The position numbers and the translations under genes were made by a program. A model generated the notes under the pieces. That model ran no database searches. It saw nothing but the letters and a program-made list of their open reading frames with translations, and was not told the origin of the DNA. A stretch of DNA of 64,000 bases from Coprinellus micaceus (lineage: Eukaryota; Basidiomycota; Agaricomycetes; Agaricales; Psathyrellaceae). The DNA is taken from NCBI GenBank assembly GCA_951394405.1, contig OX596339.1, positions 3,782,001 to 3,846,000 of the forward strand. Direction: 5' to 3'. Below are positions 35,009 to 47,300 of the stretch, piece by piece; positions within the stretch are counted from its first letter, which is position 1, and each line of letters opens with the position of its first letter.

Positions 35009-37734
35009 TGGTGGAAATGACCACCCGCTCTGCGTCCTCGTTCCCAGCCTCGACCCATGCGCGAACACAAGGACAAAGCCGAGTGAAGAAAGTCACACCG
35101 ATCCCCCAAACGAAATCCCGAAGTGACGACGAAGTGAGCGACCCCAATCGCATCGTGCCATCGCCTCGCCCTCACGGTAGAGGCAAGCATGTCTCGCGAA
35201 TGTGCACTTCCTTTTTCGAGTGTTCCTGACAAGCGACCTCCCTGGGAGTGTCAATCAAGACTTCCAGATGCTGTACTATGCCCTTGACTCCCCTTTCGCT
35301 GTGCTACTTCTTGTATGAAAAGAGCCCGTTCTTTAATGATGAACCCGGCATTCCGAGTTGTCTCGCGTGTTTAAAATGGCCTTGGCGGCCCTAAGCCCGA
35401 GTTAGCACTGAGGACCGAAGCCATATAATCCGCATCAATCCTTGCGTCGGGCAAGCTGTGCCGCAGGTTTAACCTAGTCCCCGTAGTTAGACTGACGAGG
35501 TGTTGGGGCCTATGCCTGCCGATTGGACATAGGCGCGGAGATCTTACTAGTAATTGGCGCGTCGCGCGTTTGTTTGGTCCATCAAATTTGTCACGTGCGT
35601 TGAAATTGCGCCGCTCCGACCCAAGTGAGAGCAGACAGGTTCTTGAACCGCGTTCTCCACAATTGTGCCAACAATGTGACAATAATCGTGGTTGTTCGTG
35701 CAATTGCTCTATCCTTCCGTCCCACCAAAACTCAAGTATGGCCCAAAGGATCCCAGAGGGCCTAAGCCTGGTAGACAACCCACAGAGAAGAGATCGAGGT
35801 CCGTAGTTTCCCCTCAACCAACGATCTCGTTTTTGAATGGCGTCTAAAGTGGGTTCCCCCCCCCCAGCGCTGAGCGACGCAATACTCAGGAAGGGGCCAG
35901 CAGATGGTATCTGAACCGATCAACCGGTCTTCCTAATTTCCACCTCCAGCAGAGGTTCTACAGCTCATTTTCCTGGAGTTGGTCGATGGGTGTTGGCCCA
36001 GGTCCACCTATTAAACGAACTCGGTTCAGGCGCCAATCGGACCTTCGTTGACAAAGGACGCGGAGTATTAGGGATATGTCTTTGTGGGTCCGCTTGGCGG
36101 TTACGAGGAGGACCCTGGTGAACTGGGCCGTGTTCTCCAACTTGAAATGGTCGGTCGTCATCTTGGAGCCATATTTTGACCCTCTTCCTACCGAGATACA
36201 CACCGTCGAGGGCCCGGGAGTGGATATCGTTCAACCAGGAGCTGGTTTGTCAAGAGAAAACACAATGTTGGCCACCCCAGCCATCTTGTCGGACTTGCCA
36301 GGCTCGAGTGGGATGCCATTCTCTACGAAAGGTTGTCCTGAAGGAAAATGACCTCTACGACGACCAGGAGGATTGGAACGTGCGCCATGCCCGGCTATTC
36401 CAGCAGCGTGGGGTCCTTTTCATTGTCGATCAGTACACGCACGCGGGGTCCGACATTCTTCGTTCCAGGTCACTGCCGCAGCACGCTGCGCCTCACTACG
36501 ACTCAAGTTTAGACCACGCCATGCACACCCTAGAACCCCTTTGGCTTGGAGAGTAACTCACGCCCCACGCCTTTTCTTGTTTTCGCCCTTTCTTATCGAA
36601 ATTCAGACAATCCTCTTCTTCTTTGGGAACCGATGCTCTGTCACCTCGTGGCGCCATGGTCTTCGCCTCCTCAGGTTCGCAGAATGTGCCGCGGTATCAT
36701 AGGTCGCCCTAGCTGGGTTCAAAGTCAACGCCACAGCGGGTGAGTGTATGAAATTTGAATTTAGGGTACTTGCCTGCCATCAACATTCCTCAATTCACCT
36801 ACTTCGCTCGGCTATTCGTTCTAAACCTATGCCGGTTTTGTGTAGAGTCGGTTGAGTCGAGCCACCAGAATCGGAAATCCTCGAAGGGCTGACCGTCAGG
36901 GCCAGCAGAGGAAGGGCGGTCTCGTCCAAGCGTGCAAGCAAAGACTATCGGGATCCGCTCCTCCTCTCAACCATGTCCTACTTGAACCCAAGCCACGCCA
37001 AATCGGTATTGGACGTGTCCGTGAGAAAAATCCTTCATCCCTTTCCTTTACACCTGTCATACCCTGAAAGCGCGGAGTGGGGGGCGGCGTCGACGAGTTT
37101 CCTAGTACTGAGCGCGCCGAGTGACGATTCGTTACGAAATATGGTTCGTGCCCATGCGGATGCGGCTCGGTGGCCGTGATCCCGAGTTTTCATGCCAGTG
37201 AACGCATAGTGAGGGGTGCAGGCAGGGAAGGAATCCATCCCAAAGGGACTTGCGGGAGGTGGGTGGTAGGGAGGTTTAAATCTCGGAGGGCAGAGCGGTG
37301 CCAAGCTTTGATGATCGAGTCTGAGCCCGTCCGCTACTGTATGGTCATCCTATCGCATTTCAAATCACCACTGTGACATCCTCGGCGCACTCGTCAAGGG
37401 GAATTCAATTAAGCGCTCGTCCCGAGAAGTGCCTCTCTATATCCTGCACTGCACTAGGGGCCATGGCTTGTACACATCTCGGCGCTCAAGGACACCTCCT
37501 TCAACAACAGTAGCAACAGCGCGTCAAGTCCGACGATGGCTACCCCACCCTCCTACTATGCGGCTACCGCAGCAGGACGAGTCACCCAGCGAGTCGGTGT
37601 CCCGAGCCTTCTCATGGACTTTGCCGCAGTCAAAGACCCGCAGCCCACCTGGCACACTAGTATATAACTTGAAGGTCGGCTAGTAGCGCTGGACACATCT
37701 TCTTGCCGTCCAACGTCTTTCCACTACTACTACC
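35009..37734. other. No intact gene; F-box-like remnant on plus strand near 35.95-36.55 kb
   Basis: Around 35952 the plus strand reads EVLQLIFLELVDG, a typical F-box opening. It is followed in shifting frames by ELGRVLQLEM and, in another frame, DLYDDQEDWNVRHARLFQQRGVLFIV. Several stops intervene, so I treat it as a decayed F-box-type gene. A run of C sits near 35858. Remaining ORFs are short. Confidence 0.35.
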
Positions 37735-38469
37735 ATGTCGGCGCCTCCTCACTTTGATTGGTCCCCTCCTAGCACTCCTCGCCGTGAACACACCACCCAT
37801 TGCGATGCTCCCCGAAGGAATCCCCCTCGTCGGCGCCATCTTCCTTCTCGTTATCGCCAACAACTCGAGCATTGCCAATTGCAGCACAGCACCTACATGA
37901 TGATGGACCCCTTCACCGAACCTCCTGCGCTTTCGGACGTGTCCATCACATCCGCTATGGAGACTCTGACCCTTGAATCTGGAACGGACATCGGCCGAGC
38001 TGCGAGTGAGTTTGACAATGTGCAGGGTCTGACCGAGATGAACGCTAACGCAATGTCAGTGTCGCCAATGGCTACCAGCCATTCCGTTGCTCGGAGCGAG
38101 CCAGGATCCATCACTATTGGTTCTTTGCAAGACCAGATCAAGCATCTTGAACGCAGCGAACGCCGCCACAAGATTGCCCTTCGTACAAAAATGGACGAGC
38201 TGAAAGAATTGGTGGCTTCAGTTGAGAGGATTAAGAAGCGCATGGTGGATGCTGATGCGATGATTAGTACACTGGGAACGTCCCTCGGTGTAGTGGAAGG
38301 GCGGACTTGTCAGTACCGAGGCTGGTGGTTAGCTGAACACAACGCTCTTGAGGCTGTTTTCGCGCAGGTCCCTGAGATCGCCCGTGGCGGTCTAGAGTCC
38401 ACCATGGCTTCCTCGCGTGAGCGTTATAACGTCTTTCGCCAATCCTCTTACCACTTGAAATCTTTCTGA
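37735..38469 (+). CDS. Small coiled-coil protein, YRxWWLxE family (member B)
   Basis: A 244-aa ORF starting at ATG 37735 in good context (ctaccATGTCG). The MMMDPF start at 37897 is an alternative, giving 190 aa. After a disordered acidic N-terminus comes a coiled coil (GSLQDQIKHLERSERRHK...MDELKELVASVERIKKRMVDAD), then QYRGWWLAEHNALEAVFAQVPE and a tail MASSRERYNVF. This order matches the protein at 22065-22556 (YREWWLNEY, then SSHSRFEAY). Both look like members of a lineage-specific family. Function unknown, with no membrane segment or enzyme motif. Confidence 0.6.
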   Translation: MSAPPHFDWSPPSTPRREHTTHCDAPRRNPPRRRHLPSRYRQQLEHCQLQHSTYMMMDPFTEPPALSDVSITSAMETLTLESGTDIGRAASEFDNVQGLTEMNANAMSVSPMATSHSVARSEPGSITIGSLQDQIKHLERSERRHKIALRTKMDELKELVASVERIKKRMVDADAMISTLGTSLGVVEGRTCQYRGWWLAEHNALEAVFAQVPEIARGGLESTMASSRERYNVFRQSSYHLKSF

Positions 38470-38976
38470 GGAACCTAGTGAACCTTGAACCTCGGGCCTT
38501 AGACTTGACGCTATATACCTAGGCTTATGAATTGCTTGTCCTATTCGTAGGTTTAGCTCGCGTTTTCCTACCGCTCATTCGGCTTGTCCTGTTGCAGTTC
38601 TGTTCCTTCATGTTCGTCAAACACTTTCTATAATTCCGCAACTTGAGCTTGTCGCCTCTATCGCCCAGAAAGTGGACTCACGGGCGGAGTCTCAATTTGT
38701 ACACTCTCCGCAAACTCTGGAGTACTGGGCAACAGCTTTGTTCCTGCTCCCACTAGCTTTGGTAAACCACGGAATCCGCAGGCGTGCTCCGAGTCAGGGC
38801 CTTCTACTCTTGCTCAACCGTAGTCTCAGGAAGCAGCTGCCACTCGCTCCGCAGGCGGCTCTGTGATGGCGCCAAACAGAACACCACGGAATTGGGCGAG
38901 TCACTACCCAAGGAGAATTCGTGAATTCGTCCGTACTGCTGAGCCCTCTGGATCCTGATACCCCAATTCCCTAAAG
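38470..38976. other. Spacer between the coiled-coil gene and the transposon gene
   Basis: No gene recognised. It should contain the 3' region of the upstream gene and the left end of the Plavaka element, but I could not locate that element's terminal repeat. Confidence 0.35.
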
Positions 38977-41900
38977 ATGGCCACGATCGCGTCACCCCCT
39001 CACGTCTGTGAGGAGTGTGGAAAGCAATACGCCAAATCCTGGCACCTCGACTCCCATTTACGAGAGTGCACTCCCAACAAACGTAATCTCTCCGACCTTT
39101 TGAGTCAGACTAGAGAGTTCTGGGAGTCGCGAAAGCGGCTGCGAATTGAGGCTGGCCCTGCTGCTCAGGTAGCCTTGCCGCTTGTGAGCCACCCCGCTAT
39201 TGCTCTCGGAACGCTTATGCCGACACCCATTTGTCTTTGCAGGCTCGCCAAAATCTTGAAATCATCGGAGAACGTTCCTGCCCCATTGCGGAAGACCCTA
39301 TGAGCTATGCATGTAGCGCATTACTATATTATGATTAACCCTGTCTTTAGACCATACATGAGCCTATCGCCACACGGCGAAAAGGAAGGGAGATCAGGCT
39401 TCCCGCACGGTACGGACAACCCCCCAGCCCTGGGCCTTCTGTCCCAAACACTGCCAACCAAGGCCCTGTATCCAATGATCAGCCCACGGACGGTAAGAGG
39501 ATGGCTCTTCGCTCCCTCTTCGTTCTACTCATCACCCCACGCTCGGAAATAGGTGCTAACGTTGATGGCCAAACGCTACCTGCAAACGTTCAGGGTCAAG
39601 CGCAAACTACATTCTGCTTCTCCTCTGTACGTGACCCACAGTTTGGGGTTAAAAAATGGTACACTCTCGCCACCGGGTCCGACTCTGTTCATGGCCCCAG
39701 CAAAATCTTCACCATATCTAACCGAACGGATGAGTCCCAGGAAGATAGGCCCCAGGAAGATCGGTCCCAGGAAGATAGGCTCCAGGAAGATATGCCTCAG
39801 GAAGATAGGCCCCAGGTCCCCCTTCCAGCATACGGACCATTTCCCAACAAGACGACCTTCTCATTAGCTGACTGGTACTGGAATTTGAACAACAAGTCAT
39901 ACCGTGACTTCCACAAGCTTGTCAACATAATCAAGAGCAAGGACTTCTCAGCCGCTGACGTCGGCGCAGCTCGTTGGAACAAGATATTCAGAGAACTGGG
40001 GGCAAACAAAGTCGATCTCCCTAACGATGCTGGAAAGTGGATCACAGACGATGGATGGATGGTGGCTCCAGTTTGCATCGACGTACCTTTCCACTCCCGC
40101 TTACCCGGACGGGGGACGGAATCGTATCAGGCGGGCAAACTCCACTACCGGAGCATCGTTTCGGTCATTCGAGAGGTTTTGGCCGATCCAAGAAGGGCAG
40201 GTCGTCTTAATTTTCATCCGTACAGGGCCACATGGAAACCCACAGAAAAGTACCCCGATGTGCGCCTGTATGGCGAGATGTATAATTCGCCAGAGTTTCA
40301 AAGGGTGTATGACGAGGTGCTATCCCTTCCTTCAACCGAGGAAAACCTTGGTCTAGAGCGGCTTGTCGTCGGCCTCATGTTCTCATCTGATGCGACTCAG
40401 CTCACGGATTTTGGGACTGCGAGACTTTGGCCGGGGTACATGGCTTTCGGCAACGAGTCGAAGTATGAACGCTGCAAACCCACCGCGCGCTCGAGTTACC
40501 AAATTGCATTTTTCGAATTCGTGGGTTAGCTTCTATCACGCACTACAACCGAGCTAACGTACTCTTTTCTAGCTACCTGAGAGGATCATTGACTATCTCC
40601 ACAGCAGAAATGAAGGAAAGCTCCCAAAGGACACGACAGATACCATCCTGAAGCATTGCCACCGCGAAGTATTCCATAGGCAATGGTCTCTGCTGCTTGA
40701 TAGGGAACTTCAGGACGCCATGACCAACGGCATCGTCGCCACCTGTCTGGATGAGAAAAAACGCTGTTTCTACCCAAGGATTCTGACCTACTCGGCAGAT
40801 TATCCTGAAAAGTAGGTTTTTCAGGCCCTTTTAAACCAATCTTACTTAGCTTGGGCCCAGATGTTTAGTTGCATGTACACGGAAACTGGGTGCGAGACCC
40901 TGTCATCGCTGTCTAGTTGAGAACACCAAAGCAGCACTGTCGACTCTTGGGTCGCCAGAAGACACCGCAAGAGTTGTCAAGAAACGGGATGAGATTAGTC
41001 AGAACAGTGCTATTGACTCTGCACTTGAAGAAATCTATACGAATGGCCATGCTATCGACGGCAGATCAGTCGAAAAGAAGTTGTTTCCGGAGTCTCTCCA
41101 CCCAACCAAGGTTAGTTGTCCCTGTATTCGATGTAACTTTATTTGCCAACGTGTACGCCAGGGCGCTTTCTCTCCTCTACTCGCCCCCTTTAACTTCAGC
41201 ATCGCCTCTGCCCTTGTTGTAGACTTGCTGCATGAGTTCGAAATCGGGGTTTGGAAACGAATTTTCGAGCATTGCATCAGGTTACTCCAAGCGACGCAGG
41301 CCTTGACCTCACCAGTTGTTTTTACCGCTGAACTCGATCGTCGGTAAGTCCAAGCGCCCCATCATTGTCAGCCCTCAATTTACGCGTGTTTCTTGTTAGG
41401 TACCGACAAATGCCCACTTTCGGTGCTGCGACTATCCGCAAGTTTAGCTCCAGTACCTCCGAAATGAAGAGGAAGACTGCGCGAGACTTTGAAGACGTCC
41501 TCCAGGTGCGTGCTCCCCTATGAACATATCGTCATTCCCCTCTAATATTTGTTCCCCAGTGCGCAATACCAGCCTTCGATCACCTCTTACCAGATGAGGA
41601 CAACGCAAATCTTCTCAAGTTGCTGTATATCTGCGCTCAGTGGCACGCTCTAGCTAAGCTCCGCATGCACAACGATTTTACCCTTGCCTTGTTGGAATAT
41701 ACCACAACCCTGTTCGGAGCTCAAATCCGTCTCTTTCACAAGAAGACATGCTCCGCTTACGATACCTGCGAGACTCAAAAGGAGGCACAGGCCAGAGCGA
41801 GGAAAGGGGGAAAGGGAGGGACAGGAAACGGCGCTAGGAAGAAGGTCCAATTTGACGTCTATACCATCAAGTTACACTTCCTGGGAGACTACGTCAGCAC

Positions 41901-42537
41901 CATTCGTCAGTTCGGAACAACTGACTCCTACTCCACCGAGACTGTGAGTGGACCTCATTCTGAGAACCGGAGCGCGACTAGAGTTGAGTACTGAGGCGCA
42001 CTCGTAGGGAGAACTCTCACACCATCTACCAAAGTCGTGGTATCCCAGGACAAATAGGAAGGAATTTCGTACTCAAATGTCTCAAATTGAACGACGTCAA
42101 GCCAGGCTTTCGGAAATACAACAAGCCATTGGTGGCAAGGATGCTCCTGCCAACGAATTGCAAGAACTGAACGGGAACTCATCCGGCCCCGGCTGTACGA
42201 TGCCGGTAAACCAGAACAATCCAGTCTCCCTTTTACACCTCCTCCCTCGCGAGGACATTCGTCAGGGCTTCTATCTCAAGGTGGGAGTAGACATCTGCAT
42301 TCTGACTCAATCCTGAATGACTTAGTTCCTCTCCTCTGCCTACAGAATTTCATACCAGCATTGAAACAACACTTGCTCCCGCGCATCATCCGAAAGCTTG
42401 GATATAAACCCGAGTCTGTTCACCCATCCGCCTGGACCTACGTCTCCTTGGAACATGACCGTTTTTTTCAACACCGTATTATGCGTATCAACTATACCGC
42501 ATCATCAGGAAAATCGGGACGGGGTTGTTTTGCCTGA
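38977..42537 (+). pseudogene. Plavaka-type transposase, 5' part, cut off at 42501
   Basis: Exon 38977-39168 encodes a C2H2-like finger (CEECGKQYAKSWHLDSHLREC), the usual N-terminus of these proteins. After an unresolved linker, exons are: to 40520, 40573-40811, 40861-41110, 41162-41343, 41400-41505, 41560-41943, 42008-42280 and 42346-42537. All the introns joining these exons are in phase. Plavaka hallmarks: VRLYGEMYNSPEF, VVGLMFSSDATQLTDFGTARLWP, FGNESKYERCKP, RILTYSADYPEK, CHRCLV, VVDLLHEFEIGVWKRIF, MPTFGAATIRKF, AQWHALAKLRMH, HFLGDYVSTIRQFGTTDSYSTE, IERRQARL and RIMRINYTA. After INYTA the sequence leaves the family and stops at 42537. The missing 3' end resumes in frame at 63224. Plavaka proteins move basidiomycete DNA transposons. 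Confidence 0.85.
39728..39815 (+). repeat. 15-bp tandem repeat inside the transposase
   Basis: About six imperfect copies of a CAGGAAGATAGGCCC-type unit. It encodes QEDRP/QEDRS repeats in the acidic linker of the first Plavaka protein. The unit length is a multiple of three, so the frame is preserved. Confidence 0.75.
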
Positions 42538-44339
42538 TTGATTTGATCCGCACCTGCCACCCCGATGGCAATTACTTGTGTGTCTCTAGAGTGAAAATGT
42601 GTTGATCAATGGGTGATCAAACTGTTGCATGCCGCCTTTCTGAGGCCCACGAATCATCATGCATAAAGATACCACCACCTGACAAGGGAGTTGTAGTCAA
42701 GTGACCATCGACACTCCTTCTGCTCCGGGTTTCGCGCTCCGCCTGCGATGGCCCATCAACGATCATGGCCTGATCATGCCCTCGCCCCGCTGGCACACCT
42801 TGATAAGACATATCTTTCGACCGCATTCCGCTAACCCTATTATCGCCACATGACAGTGCAGCGACCATTCATCTCTAATAAATTTACCTCTTCTCCGTTC
42901 ATTTTCAGATAGGCAGGCGCGGACATGAGCGTGGATTCACCGGTCATGGTATCGGCAAGCTTGTGCAAATCGCGACCAATTGCCATCAATGGCTAATACA
43001 GCGAGATCTAAAAGCCAACTTTGAGAGCGAAACCCGTGTCCGGGCCTGGCAAACATTAACACGAATATGTACGTAAAGTTCAACAATGAAGGCAGGCTCT
43101 ACTGCCTTCTAAGGGGTCACGATGAAGTACCAGGCTAGATGTGGGTAGCGCACGATCTGGGGTATCACCTGGTATCATCGGGTACACAAAAGCAATCGCA
43201 GCGGTCTCCAACGTTGGAGACGCGAACCCAAAACGCATTAAACGTACTCGGAGCTCGAGACTCGTCGACTCCCAACTTAGTTCTTGACCATGGCGACAGA
43301 GCCTGTATCTGGTGTAAAGTGAAAGGGAGCCGGGGGTCACTCATGCACTAGTACTGATGGTGCCCTTTGAAGCTCACCTTTGGGCAGATCTCGCGAGAAG
43401 CTTGATCCCCATGTGATGATACTCCGCCGGTTGGATTAGTTTCGCCGCGGTGTATTCCGGGAGCCCTTGCTCCAGACTGTGTTGCCAGGCCTGGACAACT
43501 TGCGGTAAGTACAAAGAGCCAACGCGATCATAAGCCAACTCGGACACACCGACTCATTGGGAACCTTGAAGGTACTGAAGGGCCGAATTGTCGCTTCGAG
43601 GGCGACACGGCGATCACCTGCCAGCCAAGTTGAACGGGGGATGGAGGGGGGGAGCCTCAGCTCTAAAAGGATGCCAAACATGAGCTTTGAAGAACACTGA
43701 AGGGGATCGTCACGCCTGGGCGCTGTTGGGAGGTAAGATCACCAGCAAACGAAGTGGGAATCGGAACCTCACCTAGCTCCACCACGAGGATGAAGCAACA
43801 CGAAGTCCGACAGATCATGAACACCGGTACATGCTCCTCGCCGCCGTGACCATGGGTCGTACTCAACATGAGGGGGGGATCCAGGCCTTCTAGAATCAAG
43901 TGCCTCAGTCGTGCCTTCAAATTGAGCCTCAGGATGTGGCATACCTAGCTGTCTCTGAGACAGGGCTATCCATCTGTGCCGAGAGAAGTGGTCGAACCTC
44001 GAGTTGAACAGGTTCAGCATTTGGCGGTAGGATCCAAAACCTGTCATAAGTGAGGATCGGAATGGTTCCACTAAGAATTTGACGCACCCTTATAACCCTA
44101 ACTCTGCAATACGGGTTACACGAGACGGAAGAATCGACCAACATTCACGGAAACCGGCTCAGACAGCTAGACTTCCATCCTTCAGATCCGCCGAAGAGTC
44201 GCCGCTGAGTAGTTCGAAGCGGTCTTGGAGCGGCGTGTGCAGCATAGACTCATCGGAAGTGTTTTCACTTGAATCATACTCCCACACATGTGCCAAGCAT
44301 CCAATTTGTTTGGAAGTGTATGTGGGGTCGAGTAAGTTA
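42538..44339. other. Left part of the insertion, no supported gene
   Basis: Only short ORFs on both strands, none with a known motif. The region lies between the left end of the insertion and the 3' end of the second transposase gene, so terminal or regulatory sequences of that element would be expected here. I found no clear long inverted repeat with the region beyond 49060. Confidence 0.35.
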
Positions 44340-47300
44340 CTACAGAAATGCGTCCTCGTCATCACCTTCACCGCCGCTCGACCTACCGTCAGACGCGTCC
44401 TCGTCCGAACCACTGGATATCGTACCCTCGTCGCTTCGGTCTCCTTGGTCATATTGAGAATCGTCTGAATCGGTGGCCCCGGAATCTTGAAGATCGTTTA
44501 CGTCGACGTCCATCGGTTCGTCAGACTCCCCAGTGCGATGGCGGTCCCGGGTCGGTGCTGTGTCGCTGGTAGACAGTGGGCCGCCGCTGGCAGGGTCATT
44601 CGAAGGGGCTTTGGGATGAGCATAAGTGTGCCCGGCAGCCATGCCCCAGTGAAATCTCATGAGCATGTCGCGATCCGCAAAGCTGAAGACGACCATGTCA
44701 GTAATTGTAGTCGAGAAGAGTCGCCCATAAATCGACTCACACATTCACGTAGTACTCGTTCCACTCGTCTTGGTCCCTAGCCCAGATTGAGAACAGTCTC
44801 CCCGACTGGATGTCGAGTTCTCCGTAGCGTTTTCCAGCCGCAAATCGGGGAATGATGTGTGCAGCCCTGACGACATCAGCTGGGTCGACAAAATCGCACG
44901 CTGCTGGGTTGGACAGGGGCATGAAAGACAAACCTTCCATGCGCTTGGTGGACCAGATAGCGGAATGCGGAACGTTGGGGAGAAGGGGCTCGTACCAACG
45001 GACCCAAAGGAAGTCAAACCTTCGCGCCCTGTGGTCCAGCATTCCTGGCCCTCCGTAGACGACGTTGACATGGAAAACACCTAGCAGCCGGCCGAAAATA
45101 AATTGATTGACCGTGCTCGCGCCCGGCTTGTCCTTCCGCAAACACATTAGATCCCTTCGCGTTGTGGAGCAGTTAAGTGTGTCCTGGTCTCTCCGGCAGT
45201 CGTAGGTCGTGTAGTTGATCTGCGCAATGCTATGTTGATAAACACGGTCCGAGTGTATGTAGATGGTGTTGAGTTCCCCGTTGGTGGGCGTTTCCTTGTC
45301 CTTGTCGCGTACTCGGGCTTCTAGGACCCTCAAGGCACTGGCATATTCCTCTGGTTCAAGTCGAGCTTCCCGTAACAGCTTCTCCATCACACGGGGATGT
45401 AGGTGGCGCTTGAGCTTGGGGATGAAGTCCTAATTCAGGTGGGAGGTCGGTCTACTACCCAGAATGTGGGACAAAAAGAAACATACCCTCACTGCAGGAT
45501 CGCTCGAGTTCACGAACACGAGGCGTGATAGCTGCACTGGGTGATTCTGAGACTTTCCAATGAAATACGAGGCACTGTAGGCTTCTTCGGGGACGCCTTC
45601 GTCAGAGGAGGGAGTGAGGGTCATGCGAAGCTTTTTGATCCTTCTTTGGCGAGTTTGAATGCGGGAAATTTGATATGCCGCCTTTTTCTTGTTCGTTCGC
45701 CTGTACCGTGACTTAGGGAAGCGATGGAATCGTTCGGACTGGCCTCAAAAGTAAGTTGGCAAAAAAAGCAGGCCAAACTTGAACCTCTTACCAGTTGCGT
45801 GGAGTACGAGTCAGTCGTACCAAACACCCGAATGTAAGAAGTGACATCGCCGAGGGAATGAAACTTCGGCGTGTTGATGTTCCAAACCTTAGACTTGCGG
45901 CCTATCGTCGTGATACCGTTGTTAGTGCTCGACATAGAGAATACTTGGAGGGGATAGTAATTACCATCTAACAGTCAAACACATTCATCGGAAGCAATCG
46001 AGTCAGTCAGGGATACAGGATTCGGATGGACCGCCGACCGACCTGAAGCGTCCGACTCCCCGCCGGTTTCAGTGGTGAAGTCGCTTGGCGCTGACGCAGT
46101 TGAACGGGCCCGAGCGGCAGAGCGACGGGGTTTTGAGCCTTTTTTTTGCTTTCGGGTACTTGCTCGAGCCTGCCTCCGCTTGCGGGCCTCGTATTCACGC
46201 CGGAGTTCCTTCGTCTGAAAGGAATCGGCGGTGAGTGCAGCGAATGCCCTAGACTCCTCCCCAAGGGTGACGGTCCAGTCGTCGAGAATCGACAAAGTGC
46301 CGTCGGTGTGGAAGCGAAGCTTTGCCAAAGCATGCCAATAAGCGAATGTGAAGAGAATATCCAGCAGGCGATCGCCGTGGTGACCAGGGATCAGGCCATC
46401 GAAAACAGGAATGGAACACTGAGATGACGTCAATCGACCCGCTGAGAGACGTCGACGGAACAGGCATACCTGCAAAATATCTTCGTACTCTCGAGCAGCA
46501 AATTGTTTCATTTCTGACACATTGTTGCCGAAACGACGGATCGTGTCCTTCCCAAAACCGGGGACCTCCCGGAACCTGCAAGAGCCAAATGAGCCATGGC
46601 GGCTACTACATCTTTGAAATGACAAACCTGGAGTTGAGAGTATTGAGGAGCGCCTTATCAACCGATTCGAGAACCCGGAGGAGGTGAATAAACAACGACT
46701 TCCAGACTCCAATCTCAACTTCATGCAAGATGTCGACCGATACTATGCGAAATACATCGAGGCCCAGCTCGGAGAGTCGATTGGAGAACGCGTTCTACAA
46801 GGAATCCCGATCAGCAAGGACGACTTCAAGAGGCGGCACGCCACATGCTGCACCTACCTGAGCGGGAACCAGCGAGGTCGGTTTCAATTCGGCCTCTACA
46901 GGTCCGGAGTTCACATTGTAGTGGTCCTTGTAAATCGAACGGCGGGCGCGCTCGACCTTACCCTTCCGATCGTTGTCGTCGATGCGACGCTGCATATTCC
47001 GAACTAGACGATCCTCGAGAGAACCCATCTGATGAATATCACATGCTGCAACCAGGCATCTTGGACATGGTCGGTCTCCATTGCTCCGGACCCCAACGAT
47101 GGATACCCTGTCCCAGGTTAGTTTGGTTGATTGAATAGATGAGCACGAAATCCTCCCACCGTTCAGGATAATCAGCCGAATAAGTCATAATGCGAGGGTA
47201 GAAGCGCCTTCGAACTTCGTCGAAGCAGGTAACAGCAATACCATGTCTGTACGCGTTCACGAAGTCGTCATCCAGGAGGATTCGCCATTGAGCTTGAAAT

